Part shown: positions 23,199-31,505 of the stretch, piece by piece
Numbering within the stretch: position 1 is the stretch's first letter
Layout of the letters: each line of letters starts with the position of its first letter
NCBI GenBank assembly: GCA_900541125.1
Contig: UQIK01000019.1
Span: 1-48,894, forward strand
Length of the DNA stretch: 48,894 nucleotides
DNA from: an uncultured Collinsella sp.
GTDB taxonomy: Bacteria; Actinomycetota; Coriobacteriia; Coriobacteriales; Coriobacteriaceae
Direction of reading: 5' to 3'
Program-made: the position numbers and the translations under genes
The notes under the pieces: generated by a model
What the model was told of the DNA's origin: nothing
Seen by the model: the letters and a program-made list of their open reading frames with translations, nothing else
Database searches by the model: none

Positions 23199-24822
23199 AT
23201 TTTGGAAGATATATCTCCTCCATAAGCCAAGGCTTTATGTCTATCTGCTTCTCGATGTCTTGTCTCAGCTGTGCAGCCTTGCTGAACCATATCTGTTGGG
23301 ACTGACTGTAAATGTGCTGGCGGCAAAAAATGTCCTCGGTATTAGTTTGCGGACGCTAGTCTTATGTATTTTCGCGATTGGCGTGGTCGCCATTGTGGGT
23401 TCGGTGTTGGCCTATTGGACTTCCCTAATCTATGTCGACCTTCAAGCGCATGCGGGATATCAACTTAACGCTGACACACTTGAACACGTCAAGCGTTTGC
23501 CCCGGAAGTTTTTCATCGGATTTGATGCGGGCTATTATAATCAGCAAATCAATCACGATTCAAACGACCTCATAATATTCGGAATAACATCGGCGTCAAA
23601 TATCATTGGCGGTGTTGCAACGATTATCTGTTCCTTGATTATGTTGATGAATATAAACATTGCGATGGCGATTGCCTGTCTAGCCTGCATCGTTACGGGG
23701 GCAGTAGTTTATCGATTGTTTAGCGGGCTGCTGTTCAATCGAGGCTTTGAGTTTCAAGAAAAGACCGCTGCTTTCTATGGGACTCTCCAGAGCCAGCTGG
23801 AGAGCGTCTCCTTTCTTCGTCGCCATTCATTATTTGATTTCTATTCCTTGAGGCTGCAGAAGGCTTTCGATGGTCTTTATCCAGCTATATTGGCTAACCA
23901 AAAAGCCGGATCACGGTTCGAACTTGCGAATCAGTTGATTTTTTCCTTTGCGCAGTTCTGTTTGCTCGCGATTGGAGGCTGTGAGATTGTCGCAGGTAAT
24001 ATGCCGGTTGGTTTTCTGCTGACGGCATTGAGCTATTATTCGAGCGCCAATTCCGCTCTGGTGAACTTGCTTTCTTGGGGCAAAAGCTACCAGGCGAGCA
24101 AGGTGAGCGCCCAACGCCTTAAGCGCCTTTGGGCAATGGATGAAGAGGCGAACGGTTCTGTCCGCATTGGTTCTCCTGTTTCACTTGTGTGCAAGGGCCT
24201 GTCGATTTGTCGCCCTGATACCGATCGAATCATAGATTATCCAGAGCTCATCTCGCTTAATCGAGGAGTCTTATACGGCGTGTCGGGCGCAAACGGAAGC
24301 GGGAAAAGCACGCTTCTCGATGGCATAGCTGGTCTATATCCCGATGATTGCGTTGGGACTATTGCTTATGACGAGGTTGATTTGAGCCAGATTAATTCTA
24401 TAAATCTACGCTCGTATGTCGTTGGTATTGCCGAGCAAGAACCTGATATCGTTAACGGAACACTCAGAGAGAATCTGACGCTACTCGCGGGCGATAATTG
24501 TCCAATTCTTGAAGTCGGGCGACTTGTAGACCAGTTTGGTCTGACCAAACTGGTCTCAACACTTCCCAATGGTCTTGATGGGGTGCTGGACGAGCAAAAC
24601 CATAATATATCGGGTGGTGAGAAGCAGAAGATTGCGATTATTCGTGTATTGCTTAAGGACTCACCCGTCATGTTATTCGATGAACCGACGTCGGCGCTTG
24701 ACGGAGCGAGTAGGTCAGCGTTCATTGATATTCTGCAACAGAAGAAAGAGGATCATATAGTGGTTGTTGTCTCGCATGATCCCGAGTTGCTTGAGGCTTG
24801 CGACGAAGTGATTGAGCTGTAG
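23191..24822 (+). CDS. ABC exporter (fused membrane and ATPase domains)
   Basis: Probable exporter of the mature peptide. The 543-residue protein has a six-helix exporter membrane domain (about 1-310) and a C-terminal ATPase with Walker A GANGSGKST (near 366), the signature ISGGEKQK (near 473) and Walker B MLFDEP (near 494). There is no N-terminal C39 peptidase domain, so it cannot itself cut the leader. The start at 23191 follows TGAGG within the end of the radical SAM gene; the longer in-frame reading from 23131 overlaps that gene much more. Confidence 0.88.
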   Translation: MFRFWKIYLLHKPRLYVYLLLDVLSQLCSLAEPYLLGLTVNVLAAKNVLGISLRTLVLCIFAIGVVAIVGSVLAYWTSLIYVDLQAHAGYQLNADTLEHVKRLPRKFFIGFDAGYYNQQINHDSNDLIIFGITSASNIIGGVATIICSLIMLMNINIAMAIACLACIVTGAVVYRLFSGLLFNRGFEFQEKTAAFYGTLQSQLESVSFLRRHSLFDFYSLRLQKAFDGLYPAILANQKAGSRFELANQLIFSFAQFCLLAIGGCEIVAGNMPVGFLLTALSYYSSANSALVNLLSWGKSYQASKVSAQRLKRLWAMDEEANGSVRIGSPVSLVCKGLSICRPDTDRIIDYPELISLNRGVLYGVSGANGSGKSTLLDGIAGLYPDDCVGTIAYDEVDLSQINSINLRSYVVGIAEQEPDIVNGTLRENLTLLAGDNCPILEVGRLVDQFGLTKLVSTLPNGLDGVLDEQNHNISGGEKQKIAIIRVLLKDSPVMLFDEPTSALDGASRSAFIDILQQKKEDHIVVVVSHDPELLEACDEVIEL

Positions 24823-24930
24823 ACGCCGGAAGGTTAGCCCATTTGAGTCTTAATTTCTGCCATGGTGGAAAGCTGTTCGAGGTTGGTGCTTACCGGGAAA
24901 ATGTAAGCCACTACACCTCTCGGTAAGGCA

Positions 24931-24979
24931 TTGCTGCGCTCTTATGGATGCTATACTAAGTCCAGGATGATGTATAGCA
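24931..24979 (+). promoter_or_regulatory. Promoter and operator of the toxin-antitoxin pair
   Basis: A perfect 8-bp inverted repeat (TGCTATAC at 24949-24956, GTATAGCA at 24972-24979) spans the -10 box TATACT (24952-24957), with TTGCTG at 24931-24936 as a poorly spaced -35. This suggests autorepression by the antitoxin. A looser inverted repeat (CTTACCG with CGGTAAG) lies at about 24890-24927. Confidence 0.6.
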
Positions 24980-24995
24980 ACCTGAAGGATGAGGC

Positions 24996-25355
24996 ATGGA
25001 AGCCGAATTGCTCGATAAAAAATCTATTCAGATGAACGTGCGTATAGATCGCCAGCTCAAAGAGGCGGGAGACGCCGTCCTGACTCATATTGGCATGACG
25101 CCGTCACAAGCCGTTCGGACACTTTGGGAGTATCTGGTCGTTAACGGACGCATGCCCTCGAAGGGAGACGCGGCGGCTCCGGTTTCTGACGGAGTGGAAC
25201 CCCAGCGCATGGAGTCAAGGGCCGCACAAGGCAGCCATATCGTTCGCGATTCGTGCCTCAAATACGGCATCCCCATCCCTGAGTTCTCGGGTGACTACGA
25301 CGACCTCTATGAGGAAGCCATGGCCGATCGCTATCCCGAGTGGGTGGAGCTATGA
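24996..25355 (+). CDS. RelB/DinJ-family antitoxin
   Basis: A 119-residue antitoxin. Residues about 9-55 form a ribbon-helix-helix (IQMNVRIDRQLKEAGDAVL, then MTPSQAVRTLWEYLV) that would bind the palindrome upstream. The C-terminal tail, with IPIPEFSGDYDDLYEEAM, is acidic and likely wraps the toxin. GAAGGATGAGGC precedes the ATG. Its stop codon overlaps the toxin start (ATGA), typical of a co-translated pair. GC-rich codon use contrasts with the RiPP island before it. Confidence 0.85.
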   Translation: MEAELLDKKSIQMNVRIDRQLKEAGDAVLTHIGMTPSQAVRTLWEYLVVNGRMPSKGDAAAPVSDGVEPQRMESRAAQGSHIVRDSCLKYGIPIPEFSGDYDDLYEEAMADRYPEWVEL

Positions 25356-25873
25356 GTGCGGGCGGAATCCTCAAGTTGCTCATCGATACCAATGTATGGA
25401 TGGATTATTTTTCCGGCAGGTCTGACCGTACGGCAAACGTCGTCCATCTGATCGAGATTGCCGACGCTTCGGAGCTGATTGCCCTGTTTGCCTCGTCGCT
25501 TTCGGTCAAAGATGTCTCGTATCTTGTCTCGGCGGCAATCAAGAAGGAGTGCCGAAGGAAGAATGGCTCGCTGAGCGATAGCGCCATTGCGGCGGCGGAC
25601 GAAACGGCCTGGGCATGCGTTCGGCAGATGCGCGAGCTCGCCCTTATCGCGCCGGTGGGAGCAGACGAGGTCTTCGATTCGTTTGTGTTCAAGCATCATC
25701 ACAACGATTTCGAGGACGACCTTATGTTGGGCGTCGCCAATCGTATCGATGCCGATTACGTGGTGACCGAGGATAAAAATCTCATTAAACATACCAATGG
25801 TGTATGCATTAACGTCGAAAAGGCGTTGAGGTTGGTTGGAGAGGTCAACAGCTCATCCGCCCTGTCCATCTAG
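25352..25873 (+). CDS. PIN-domain toxin
   Basis: A 173-residue putative endoribonuclease. The PIN fold shows at the N terminus as LLIDTNVWMDYF (Asp12) and later as a conserved acidic cluster FEDDLMLGVANRIDADYVVTEDKNL near residues 120-145. I chose the ATG at 25352, which overlaps the antitoxin stop codon; an in-frame upstream start at 25340 lies inside the antitoxin. The DinJ-type antitoxin normally pairs with YafQ/RelE toxins, so this PIN pairing is less common. Confidence 0.87.
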   Translation: MSAGGILKLLIDTNVWMDYFSGRSDRTANVVHLIEIADASELIALFASSLSVKDVSYLVSAAIKKECRRKNGSLSDSAIAAADETAWACVRQMRELALIAPVGADEVFDSFVFKHHHNDFEDDLMLGVANRIDADYVVTEDKNLIKHTNGVCINVEKALRLVGEVNSSSALSI

Positions 25874-26020
25874 CCTGCTCCATCTTGATAAAGTGACGTT
25901 CCTCACCGTTAGCCGATGATGCGAGAGCGCTCGGCGTTTTCGACTGGTTTATGCACGTAAAGTCTGGGAATATACAAGTCGCATGTCTTATTGTCTAACC
26001 ATTTGCGCCAAGGAGGCACC

Positions 26021-27478
26021 ATGGACTACAAGATTACCGGCTACGAGCCCGCCCAGCTGTTCCATTTCTTTGAGGAGGTCAGCGCGATCCCCCGTGGGTC
26101 TGGCAACGAGAAGGACATCAGCGATTTCCTGGTTGCGTTTGCCAAGGAGCGCGGCCTCGACGTGTATCAGGACGAGGTCTACAACGTCATCATTCGCAAG
26201 CCCGCATCTGCCGGTGCCGAGAATGCCCCGACCGTGATGCTGCAGGGCCACATCGATATGGTGTGCGACAAGTTGGGCTCTGTTGAGCACGACTTTACGA
26301 CCGATGGTATCGACCTGGTCGTCAAGGACGGCGTCCTCACCGCTAACGGCACTACCCTGGGCGCCGACAACGGCATTGCTGTCGCTCTGATGCTTACCGT
26401 GCTCAACGACGATTCGATTGCTCATCCGGCTCTCGAGTGCGTGTTCACCACCGACGAGGAGACCGGCCTGGTTGGCGCCGAGACGCTCGACAAGTCCCAG
26501 ATCAGCGCCCGCACCATGATCAACCTCGACTCCGAGGAGGAGGGCGTGGCCACCGTCAGCTGCGCCGGCGGCGTCGTCGTTACCTACACCTGCCCCATCG
26601 TGCGCGAGCACAAGACCGGCAGCACCCTTACGCTCGAAATCTCCGGCCTGCTGGGCGGTCATTCCGGCAGCGATATCAACCTGGAGCGCGGCAACGGCAA
26701 CCTCATCATGGCCCGCATCATCGACCGCTTGATGGTCGCCGGCGAGCCGGCCGTCGTCAGCTTTAACGGCGGCACTAAGGACAACGCCATCAACCGTGAG
26801 TGCAAGGCCGAGCTGGTTTACGCCGATCACGCTGCCGCCGAGGCCGCGGCGCAGATCGCAAAGGGCATCATCGCCGACGTCACTGCCGAGCTCGAGGTCT
26901 TCGACCCCGGCTTTACCTGCACCGTCGAGATTGCCGACGATGCCGAGGTCGAGGCCATGGACCAGAAGTCCGCGCTTGCCCTCATCCGCGCCCTGCGTCT
27001 TGCCCCTAACGGCGTGATTCGCCGCAACGTCGCCACCGACGGCTCCGTCGAGGTTTCCTCCAACATCGGCGTGGTTGCCACCTCTGACGACCAGGTCAAG
27101 ATCATGCTGTCCCCGCGCTCCTCGATCACCTCGCTGCAGAACGAGTTCAAGGACCGCCTGCAGACGCTGGCCGATATCTTGGGCTTCGACGCCAAGTTTG
27201 AGTTCGAGTATCCCGGCTGGAGCTATGCCGAGCATTCGCCGGTCCGCGACATCTTTGTCGAGAGCTATCGCGAGCTCTTTGGCTCCGAGCTGCGCATCGA
27301 GTCCATTCACGCCGGCCTTGAGTGCGGCCTGTTTGCCGAGGCCCTGCACGGCCTGGACGCCATCGCCGTGGGCCCGACGCTCTCCGATGTCCACACCCCG
27401 GACGAGAGCATGGAGCTCGCTTCTGCCGAGCGCTTCTATGAGCTGCTCATCGACGTTCTCAAGCGCCTCGCTGCGTAA
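26021..27478 (+). CDS. pepD: Aminoacyl-histidine dipeptidase PepD (M20 metallopeptidase)
   Basis: Zinc-dependent cytosolic dipeptidase of broad specificity. The 485-residue protein equals the usual PepD length. Metal and catalytic residues are in GHIDMV (His77, Asp79), LGADNG (Asp116), DEETGL (Glu146, Glu147), NLDSEE and the late GLECGLF and HTPDESM. AAGGAGG lies 6-7 nt before the ATG; an upstream in-frame start at 25991 has no ribosome site. It is a single gene with a terminator. Confidence 0.93.
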   Translation: MDYKITGYEPAQLFHFFEEVSAIPRGSGNEKDISDFLVAFAKERGLDVYQDEVYNVIIRKPASAGAENAPTVMLQGHIDMVCDKLGSVEHDFTTDGIDLVVKDGVLTANGTTLGADNGIAVALMLTVLNDDSIAHPALECVFTTDEETGLVGAETLDKSQISARTMINLDSEEEGVATVSCAGGVVVTYTCPIVREHKTGSTLTLEISGLLGGHSGSDINLERGNGNLIMARIIDRLMVAGEPAVVSFNGGTKDNAINRECKAELVYADHAAAEAAAQIAKGIIADVTAELEVFDPGFTCTVEIADDAEVEAMDQKSALALIRALRLAPNGVIRRNVATDGSVEVSSNIGVVATSDDQVKIMLSPRSSITSLQNEFKDRLQTLADILGFDAKFEFEYPGWSYAEHSPVRDIFVESYRELFGSELRIESIHAGLECGLFAEALHGLDAIAVGPTLSDVHTPDESMELASAERFYELLIDVLKRLAA

Positions 27479-27537
27479 AGATTGCGCTAGCAGCAGTCCG
27501 AGCCACGTGCTGGTGGATTGCAAATGACATTGCGTGA

Positions 27538-27580
27538 GGGGGCACCCGAGCTTTTGCGACGGGTGCCCCCTCTCTTCTTT
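27538..27580 (+). terminator. Intrinsic terminator after pepD
   Basis: A perfect 11-bp stem (GGGGGCACCCG with CGGGTGCCCCC) with an 11-nt loop is followed by a pyrimidine tract ending TTTT. It also separates pepD from the convergent hipA. Confidence 0.85.
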
Positions 27581-27604
27581 TGGGAAATGGGAGATTACGG
27601 ACAC

Positions 27605-28909
27605 CTAGCCGATATCCGCCTTGATGAGGTCGAGGGTGCGCTGGCAGTTTTCGCAGACGGGGCCGAGCATATGCTCGCGCAGGTCCGCCATGCCGGGCAG
27701 GTCGGCGTATTCGTCCATGACCTCTTCCATGCAAATGGGTACCTCGTAGGCGAGGTCCATCATGGTCGCAAAGCAAAACTTCTCGGATAGCCCGGCATCG
27801 GTGAGTGCCGCCTCCAGCGCGGGGTCGCCCATACCGTGGTATCGGCGGATAGCGCCTGGACCGATGCGCCCCACACGATTTTCGCCGCCAACGCTCATGG
27901 CGAGGCGCGCTCGGCGGCGCATGCGCTCATATGCCAAACCCGACGCGACATCGTACATTCGAGCCATCATGGCTGCGCCGTCGTTTCCAAGGAGCAGGGA
28001 ATAGTTTTTCGCGTGCGCATCCGGTGCGCCGATAATGGCGTTGAAGAACAGTATCTGCGTAAACAGATACAGGTTAAGTTGATGGTGGCTCGTATTTACG
28101 AGGAGCTCTTGAATGTCGCGTGTGGTCGGGCCGCCGTCTGCCGTGTACTTTTGGGCGGGCATCACCCCAAGTGCCTGACAGAGGTCTTCTTGATGTAGGC
28201 GCCTGATCGTTCCGTCTTTGACTTTCACGCGGTCATAGCGCTCAACAATGAGGGCAGGTTCGTCCTCAAACATACGATATTCGACGTTTGCCGTTGCGAT
28301 ACCGGCGCGCTGGGCGCTTTTCATGCAGACAAACTCATTGAGAGCCTCGAGTTTAAATCCGATAACTCCATTTTTGAAAATATGCGTCGTGGGCGAGGAG
28401 CCCATGCATTCGCACCAGCGGCCGTTTATGAACGCGAGCGCGAACTTGCCCTGGTTGCCTCCAAGCGACCAACTTTCATCTAGACCCATCCACGATGCAT
28501 CGCGGTCATCTCTGATCGACTTGAGACGGAGAGCAATTTCGTGGTCGTCTATAGGGCGGTAGTCGCCAGCGCGATGCAGGACGGCGTCGGCATCTTCTTC
28601 GGCACAAAACTGCACTCCGCCCGGACAGTCGAGTCCGATATGGCTGAGCAACGCAACGGGATTGTTGGGCCTAACGTTGAATTCGGCGGCAATCGCTTTT
28701 CGTTGGTCCTCGCTGTCGGGTAGAAGGCCAAACAAGTACGGATTCATGACCTGTTGGCCGTATGTGCGATTTGATACGGGTATGTTGGTCGATAGGGCTG
28801 GCCCGTCATAGTCATGATCGTAGGTAAAGCTGATAAGACCGTTCTCATCTTGCGTGAGCGTTCCCGCAGGTACGCCGCAAATAATGGTCCGAAGTGATGT
28901 TCTGGCCAT
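27605..28909 (-). CDS. hipA: HipA-family Ser/Thr kinase toxin
   Basis: A 434-residue kinase of the HipA type, which in E. coli phosphorylates glutamyl-tRNA synthetase and causes dormancy. Motifs run in order: the glycine loop SLGGNQGKFAL (about 148-158), Lys179 in HIFK, ERYDR (223-227), HQEDLCQALG (239-248), the catalytic loop APDAHAKNYSLL (Asp297, Asn302) and the metal Asp320 in YDVAS. All kinase residues appear intact. It starts 3 bp after hipB. Confidence 0.92.
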   Translation of the reverse strand: MARTSLRTIICGVPAGTLTQDENGLISFTYDHDYDGPALSTNIPVSNRTYGQQVMNPYLFGLLPDSEDQRKAIAAEFNVRPNNPVALLSHIGLDCPGGVQFCAEEDADAVLHRAGDYRPIDDHEIALRLKSIRDDRDASWMGLDESWSLGGNQGKFALAFINGRWCECMGSSPTTHIFKNGVIGFKLEALNEFVCMKSAQRAGIATANVEYRMFEDEPALIVERYDRVKVKDGTIRRLHQEDLCQALGVMPAQKYTADGGPTTRDIQELLVNTSHHQLNLYLFTQILFFNAIIGAPDAHAKNYSLLLGNDGAAMMARMYDVASGLAYERMRRRARLAMSVGGENRVGRIGPGAIRRYHGMGDPALEAALTDAGLSEKFCFATMMDLAYEVPICMEEVMDEYADLPGMADLREHMLGPVCENCQRTLDLIKADIG

Positions 28910-28912
28910 TGG

Positions 28913-29383
28913 CTATTTCCCTTCGGGCTTGGTTTGGTTAGATGCGTTTGCGGCAATCGAGACTCCGAGATTGGACATGGCGAAATCGGCGAAGGCCCTG
29001 TCGTAGAGCTCGGACGTAAGGGGGGTATCTGCAAGAGCCGGAACGGCGGTACTACGACGGTTGCGATGATGAGGACGTTGAGTGTGATGGTGCCTGGGGA
29101 TGCTGCGAGGCAGCGGATTGGCATGCGGGGCGTCGACTGGTCGCTCGTTTTTCGCTTCGTCGATATCCCCTTGTGCTGCGAGCGCCAGTCCAAGAGCGTC
29201 GAAAATCGCCAGCAACTTGTCGAGTCGAATGCCGGTGGCGTCTCCTAGCTCGAGCGATGCGAGCAGGCGCTCCGAAACACCGGCTTTTTTAGCGAGGGTC
29301 GCACGGGTGAGACTCTGAGCCTCGCGTGCCTGGCGCACGTAGATGCCAGCTTGGCGCGGTGTGGTGATGGGAAGGGTATCCAC
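28913..29383 (-). CDS. hipB: HipB-like HTH antitoxin
   Basis: A 156-residue antitoxin and autoregulator. A Cro/C1 HTH occupies about residues 10-72 (TPRQAGIYVRQAREAQSL, then AGVSERLLASLELGD). Residues about 85-115 are unusually rich in Pro, His and Arg, and the last 40 residues form a second possibly structured segment, making it longer than classic HipB (about 88). The start is GTG with AGGAG 6 nt upstream. A palindromic operator lies just upstream at 29400-29467. Confidence 0.85.
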   Translation of the reverse strand: MDTLPITTPRQAGIYVRQAREAQSLTRATLAKKAGVSERLLASLELGDATGIRLDKLLAIFDALGLALAAQGDIDEAKNERPVDAPHANPLPRSIPRHHHTQRPHHRNRRSTAVPALADTPLTSELYDRAFADFAMSNLGVSIAANASNQTKPEGK

Positions 29384-29399
29384 GGCGATCTCCTAACGT

Positions 29400-29467
29400 G
29401 CAGACTTTTGCATATCAGTATGACATGCAAAAGTCTGCATGAAAAGGCATTATGCAAAACTCTGCAT
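29400..29467 (-). promoter_or_regulatory. hipBA operator region
   Basis: A perfect 14-bp inverted repeat (29400-29413 with 29425-29438, spacer 11 bp) contains GACTTTTGCAT arms, and a third, slightly diverged site, TATGCAAAACTCTGCAT, lies at 29451-29467. Multiple paired sites of this kind are the usual target of HipB. Confidence 0.75.
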
Positions 29468-29511
29468 GAGGCCTTGTGCTGGCGTTGAGTTTTGAGCGAT
29501 TGTGTTTGGCG

Positions 29512-30090
29512 TTACAGCGCCAAAATCCCCAGATGCTCAAGCAAAATCTTAAGCCCAATGAGGATGAGCACGACGCCACCCACGATGGTGGCGGGTTTTT
29601 CGTAGCGCGCGCCAAAGGTGTGGCCGATCGCTACGCCGGCGACGGAGAAGATAAACGTTATGACGCCGATAAGCGATACAGCGGGAACGATGTCAACCGA
29701 GAGCGCGGCAAATGAGATGCCCACGGCCAGGGCGTCAATCGAGGTGGCGATGGCGAGGATCAGGTACTCGCCCAGGTCAATCTTTTCGGCATCCTTGCCG
29801 TCGCCTTCATCCTCGTCCTCGGTAAAGGCCTCCCACAGCATTTTGCCGCCGATGAAGGCCAAAAGGATAAAGGCGATCCAATGGTCGATGGGTCCGATGA
29901 AGCCCATGAATTGACTGCCGAGCGCCCATCCGATTACGGGCATGCCGGCCTGAAAGCCGCCAAAGAACAGGCCGAGCACCACGGCGACTTTAAGGTTGAT
30001 CTTCTTCATGCCGAGACCTTTGCAGATGGAAACGGCAAAGGCGTCCATCGAAAGGCCAACGGCGAGCAACACGAGCTCTGCGAGTCCCAT
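29512..30090 (-). CDS. mntP: Manganese efflux pump MntP
   Basis: A 192-residue membrane protein exporting Mn2+. Six hydrophobic segments form two similar halves, with the conserved Asp in LSMDAFAVSICKG (N-terminal half) and TSIDALAVGISFA (C-terminal half), and GLFFGGFQAGMPVIGW between helices. The start at 30090 gives the family N terminus MGLAEL; the longer in-frame reading would translate the riboswitch. A GAGAGGGAG ribosome site precedes it. Expression is probably turned on by manganese through the leader at 30144-30280. Confidence 0.93.
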   Translation of the reverse strand: MGLAELVLLAVGLSMDAFAVSICKGLGMKKINLKVAVVLGLFFGGFQAGMPVIGWALGSQFMGFIGPIDHWIAFILLAFIGGKMLWEAFTEDEDEGDGKDAEKIDLGEYLILAIATSIDALAVGISFAALSVDIVPAVSLIGVITFIFSVAGVAIGHTFGARYEKPATIVGGVVLILIGLKILLEHLGILAL

Positions 30091-30143
30091 AGTCTGGCTC
30101 CCTCTCTGCGGGCGGGCCCGCGTGTACCTCTTGGGGGAGTAAC

Positions 30144-30280
30144 AAAAAAGACCCGTGGCGTACGCGTTGCGCGCACAGCCACGAGTCTCGTTCATTAAGG
30201 CAAGCCAGGCCGCATCGGCCAGTGTGTTGACTTGCCGCGCCACCGGAGGCGAACCCGATCACGCGACTACTCCCTCATTT
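30144..30280 (-). ncRNA. Probable yybP-ykoY (Mn2+) riboswitch with terminator
   Basis: Upstream of mntP the minus strand carries the landmarks of this class: GGGAGTAG near the 5' end (about 30274-30267), the GTCAACACACTGGCC segment in the middle, and ATGAACGAGACT at the 3' side. An expression-platform terminator follows: stem 30150-30159 with 30178-30187 and a run of six T residues. Known yybP-ykoY switches in front of mntP turn expression on when Mn2+ binds. Confidence 0.8.
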
Positions 30281-30437
30281 ATGCGAATCCCGATGCTACC
30301 ACATAAGCGGCTCATTTGGATTGGGGCTCTCAGCTGTGTTCGCTCATTCTGTAAGCATCGGATTTTGCGGGCGTCACAGGGGCAAACCGTGAGAAACTTA
30401 TTGACGTTTATGGAGCGTATACGATGGGAGCGATGCC

Positions 30438-31505
30438 TTGGATAAGAACGAGCTGCAAAAGCGTATGGAACAGGCCATTCGCCTGACGGCACCTGGCCAG
30501 CCGATCCGCACCGCTCTCGACATGATCATTGCCGGTCACCTGGGCGCCCTTATCTGCGTCGGCGACACCGAAAACGTGCTCGCCGCCGGTAACGACGGCT
30601 TCCCGCTCAACATTTCGTTTACCTCGAACCGCCTGTTCGAGCTTTCCAAGATGGACGGCGCCATCGTTATCGATGGCGACCTCACCCAGATCCTGCGCGC
30701 CAACTTCCACCTCAATCCCGATCCCTCGCTTGCCACGAGTGAGACGGGCATGCGTCACCGTACTGCCGCTCGCATGTCGGTGCTCACCGACGCCATCGTG
30801 ATCTCGGTTTCGGCTCGTCGCGCCGTCGTTAACGTGTACGTTCACGGCAAGAGCTACGAGATCCAGCCCGTCACCACCATCATGAGCTCGGTCAACCAGC
30901 TCGTCGCCACGCTCCAGACTACCCGTCAGTCGCTCGACCGCTCCCTGCTGCGCTTGACGGCCCTCGAGCTCGACGACTACGTCACGCTCGCCGACATTAC
31001 CGGTATTTTCTCGAGTTTCGAGATCATGCAACAGGCAAAGACCGAGCTTAAGGATTGCATCGTCAAGCTGGGTAACCAGGGCAAGCTCGTGCAGATGCAG
31101 CTCGAGCAGCTCGCGGGCTCCAGCATGGATACCGAATACGACTTGATGATCCGCGACTACGCAAGCGATTCCTCTGAGGCCAACGCCGAGAAGATCCGCG
31201 CCGAGCTGAGCCGCATGACGCCTAAGGACCTGTCTGACCCGCAGCACGTGGCGGCAGTTCTGGGCTATGACGACCTGGACGAGGACTCCGTCATGACGCC
31301 GCTGGGCCTGCGCACGCTTTCGCGCGTGTCCGTCGTGCGCGACGGCGTGGCCGAGAAGATCGTCGACGAGTATGGCTCGCTGCAGGAGCTCATGGACGAC
31401 ATCAGCGAGGATCCGGAGCGCCTGGGCGACTTTGGCGTCAACAACCCTGCCATTCTTGCGGACTCGCTGTACCGCATGAAGGGCACCAAACAGGGGAACG
31501 CATAA
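30438..31505 (+). CDS. disA: DNA integrity scanning diadenylate cyclase DisA
   Basis: Makes c-di-AMP from two ATP and slows at branched DNA. The 355-residue protein has the DAC domain motifs DGA (73-75) and RHRTAAR (106-112), a central helical linker, and a C-terminal RuvA-like HhH domain (PLGLRTLSRV and so on). The start is TTG at 30438, 7 nt after GGGAG; the two nearby ATGs (30424, 30433) are out of frame. Its stop codon overlaps the ispD start. Confidence 0.93.
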   Translation: MDKNELQKRMEQAIRLTAPGQPIRTALDMIIAGHLGALICVGDTENVLAAGNDGFPLNISFTSNRLFELSKMDGAIVIDGDLTQILRANFHLNPDPSLATSETGMRHRTAARMSVLTDAIVISVSARRAVVNVYVHGKSYEIQPVTTIMSSVNQLVATLQTTRQSLDRSLLRLTALELDDYVTLADITGIFSSFEIMQQAKTELKDCIVKLGNQGKLVQMQLEQLAGSSMDTEYDLMIRDYASDSSEANAEKIRAELSRMTPKDLSDPQHVAAVLGYDDLDEDSVMTPLGLRTLSRVSVVRDGVAEKIVDEYGSLQELMDDISEDPERLGDFGVNNPAILADSLYRMKGTKQGNA

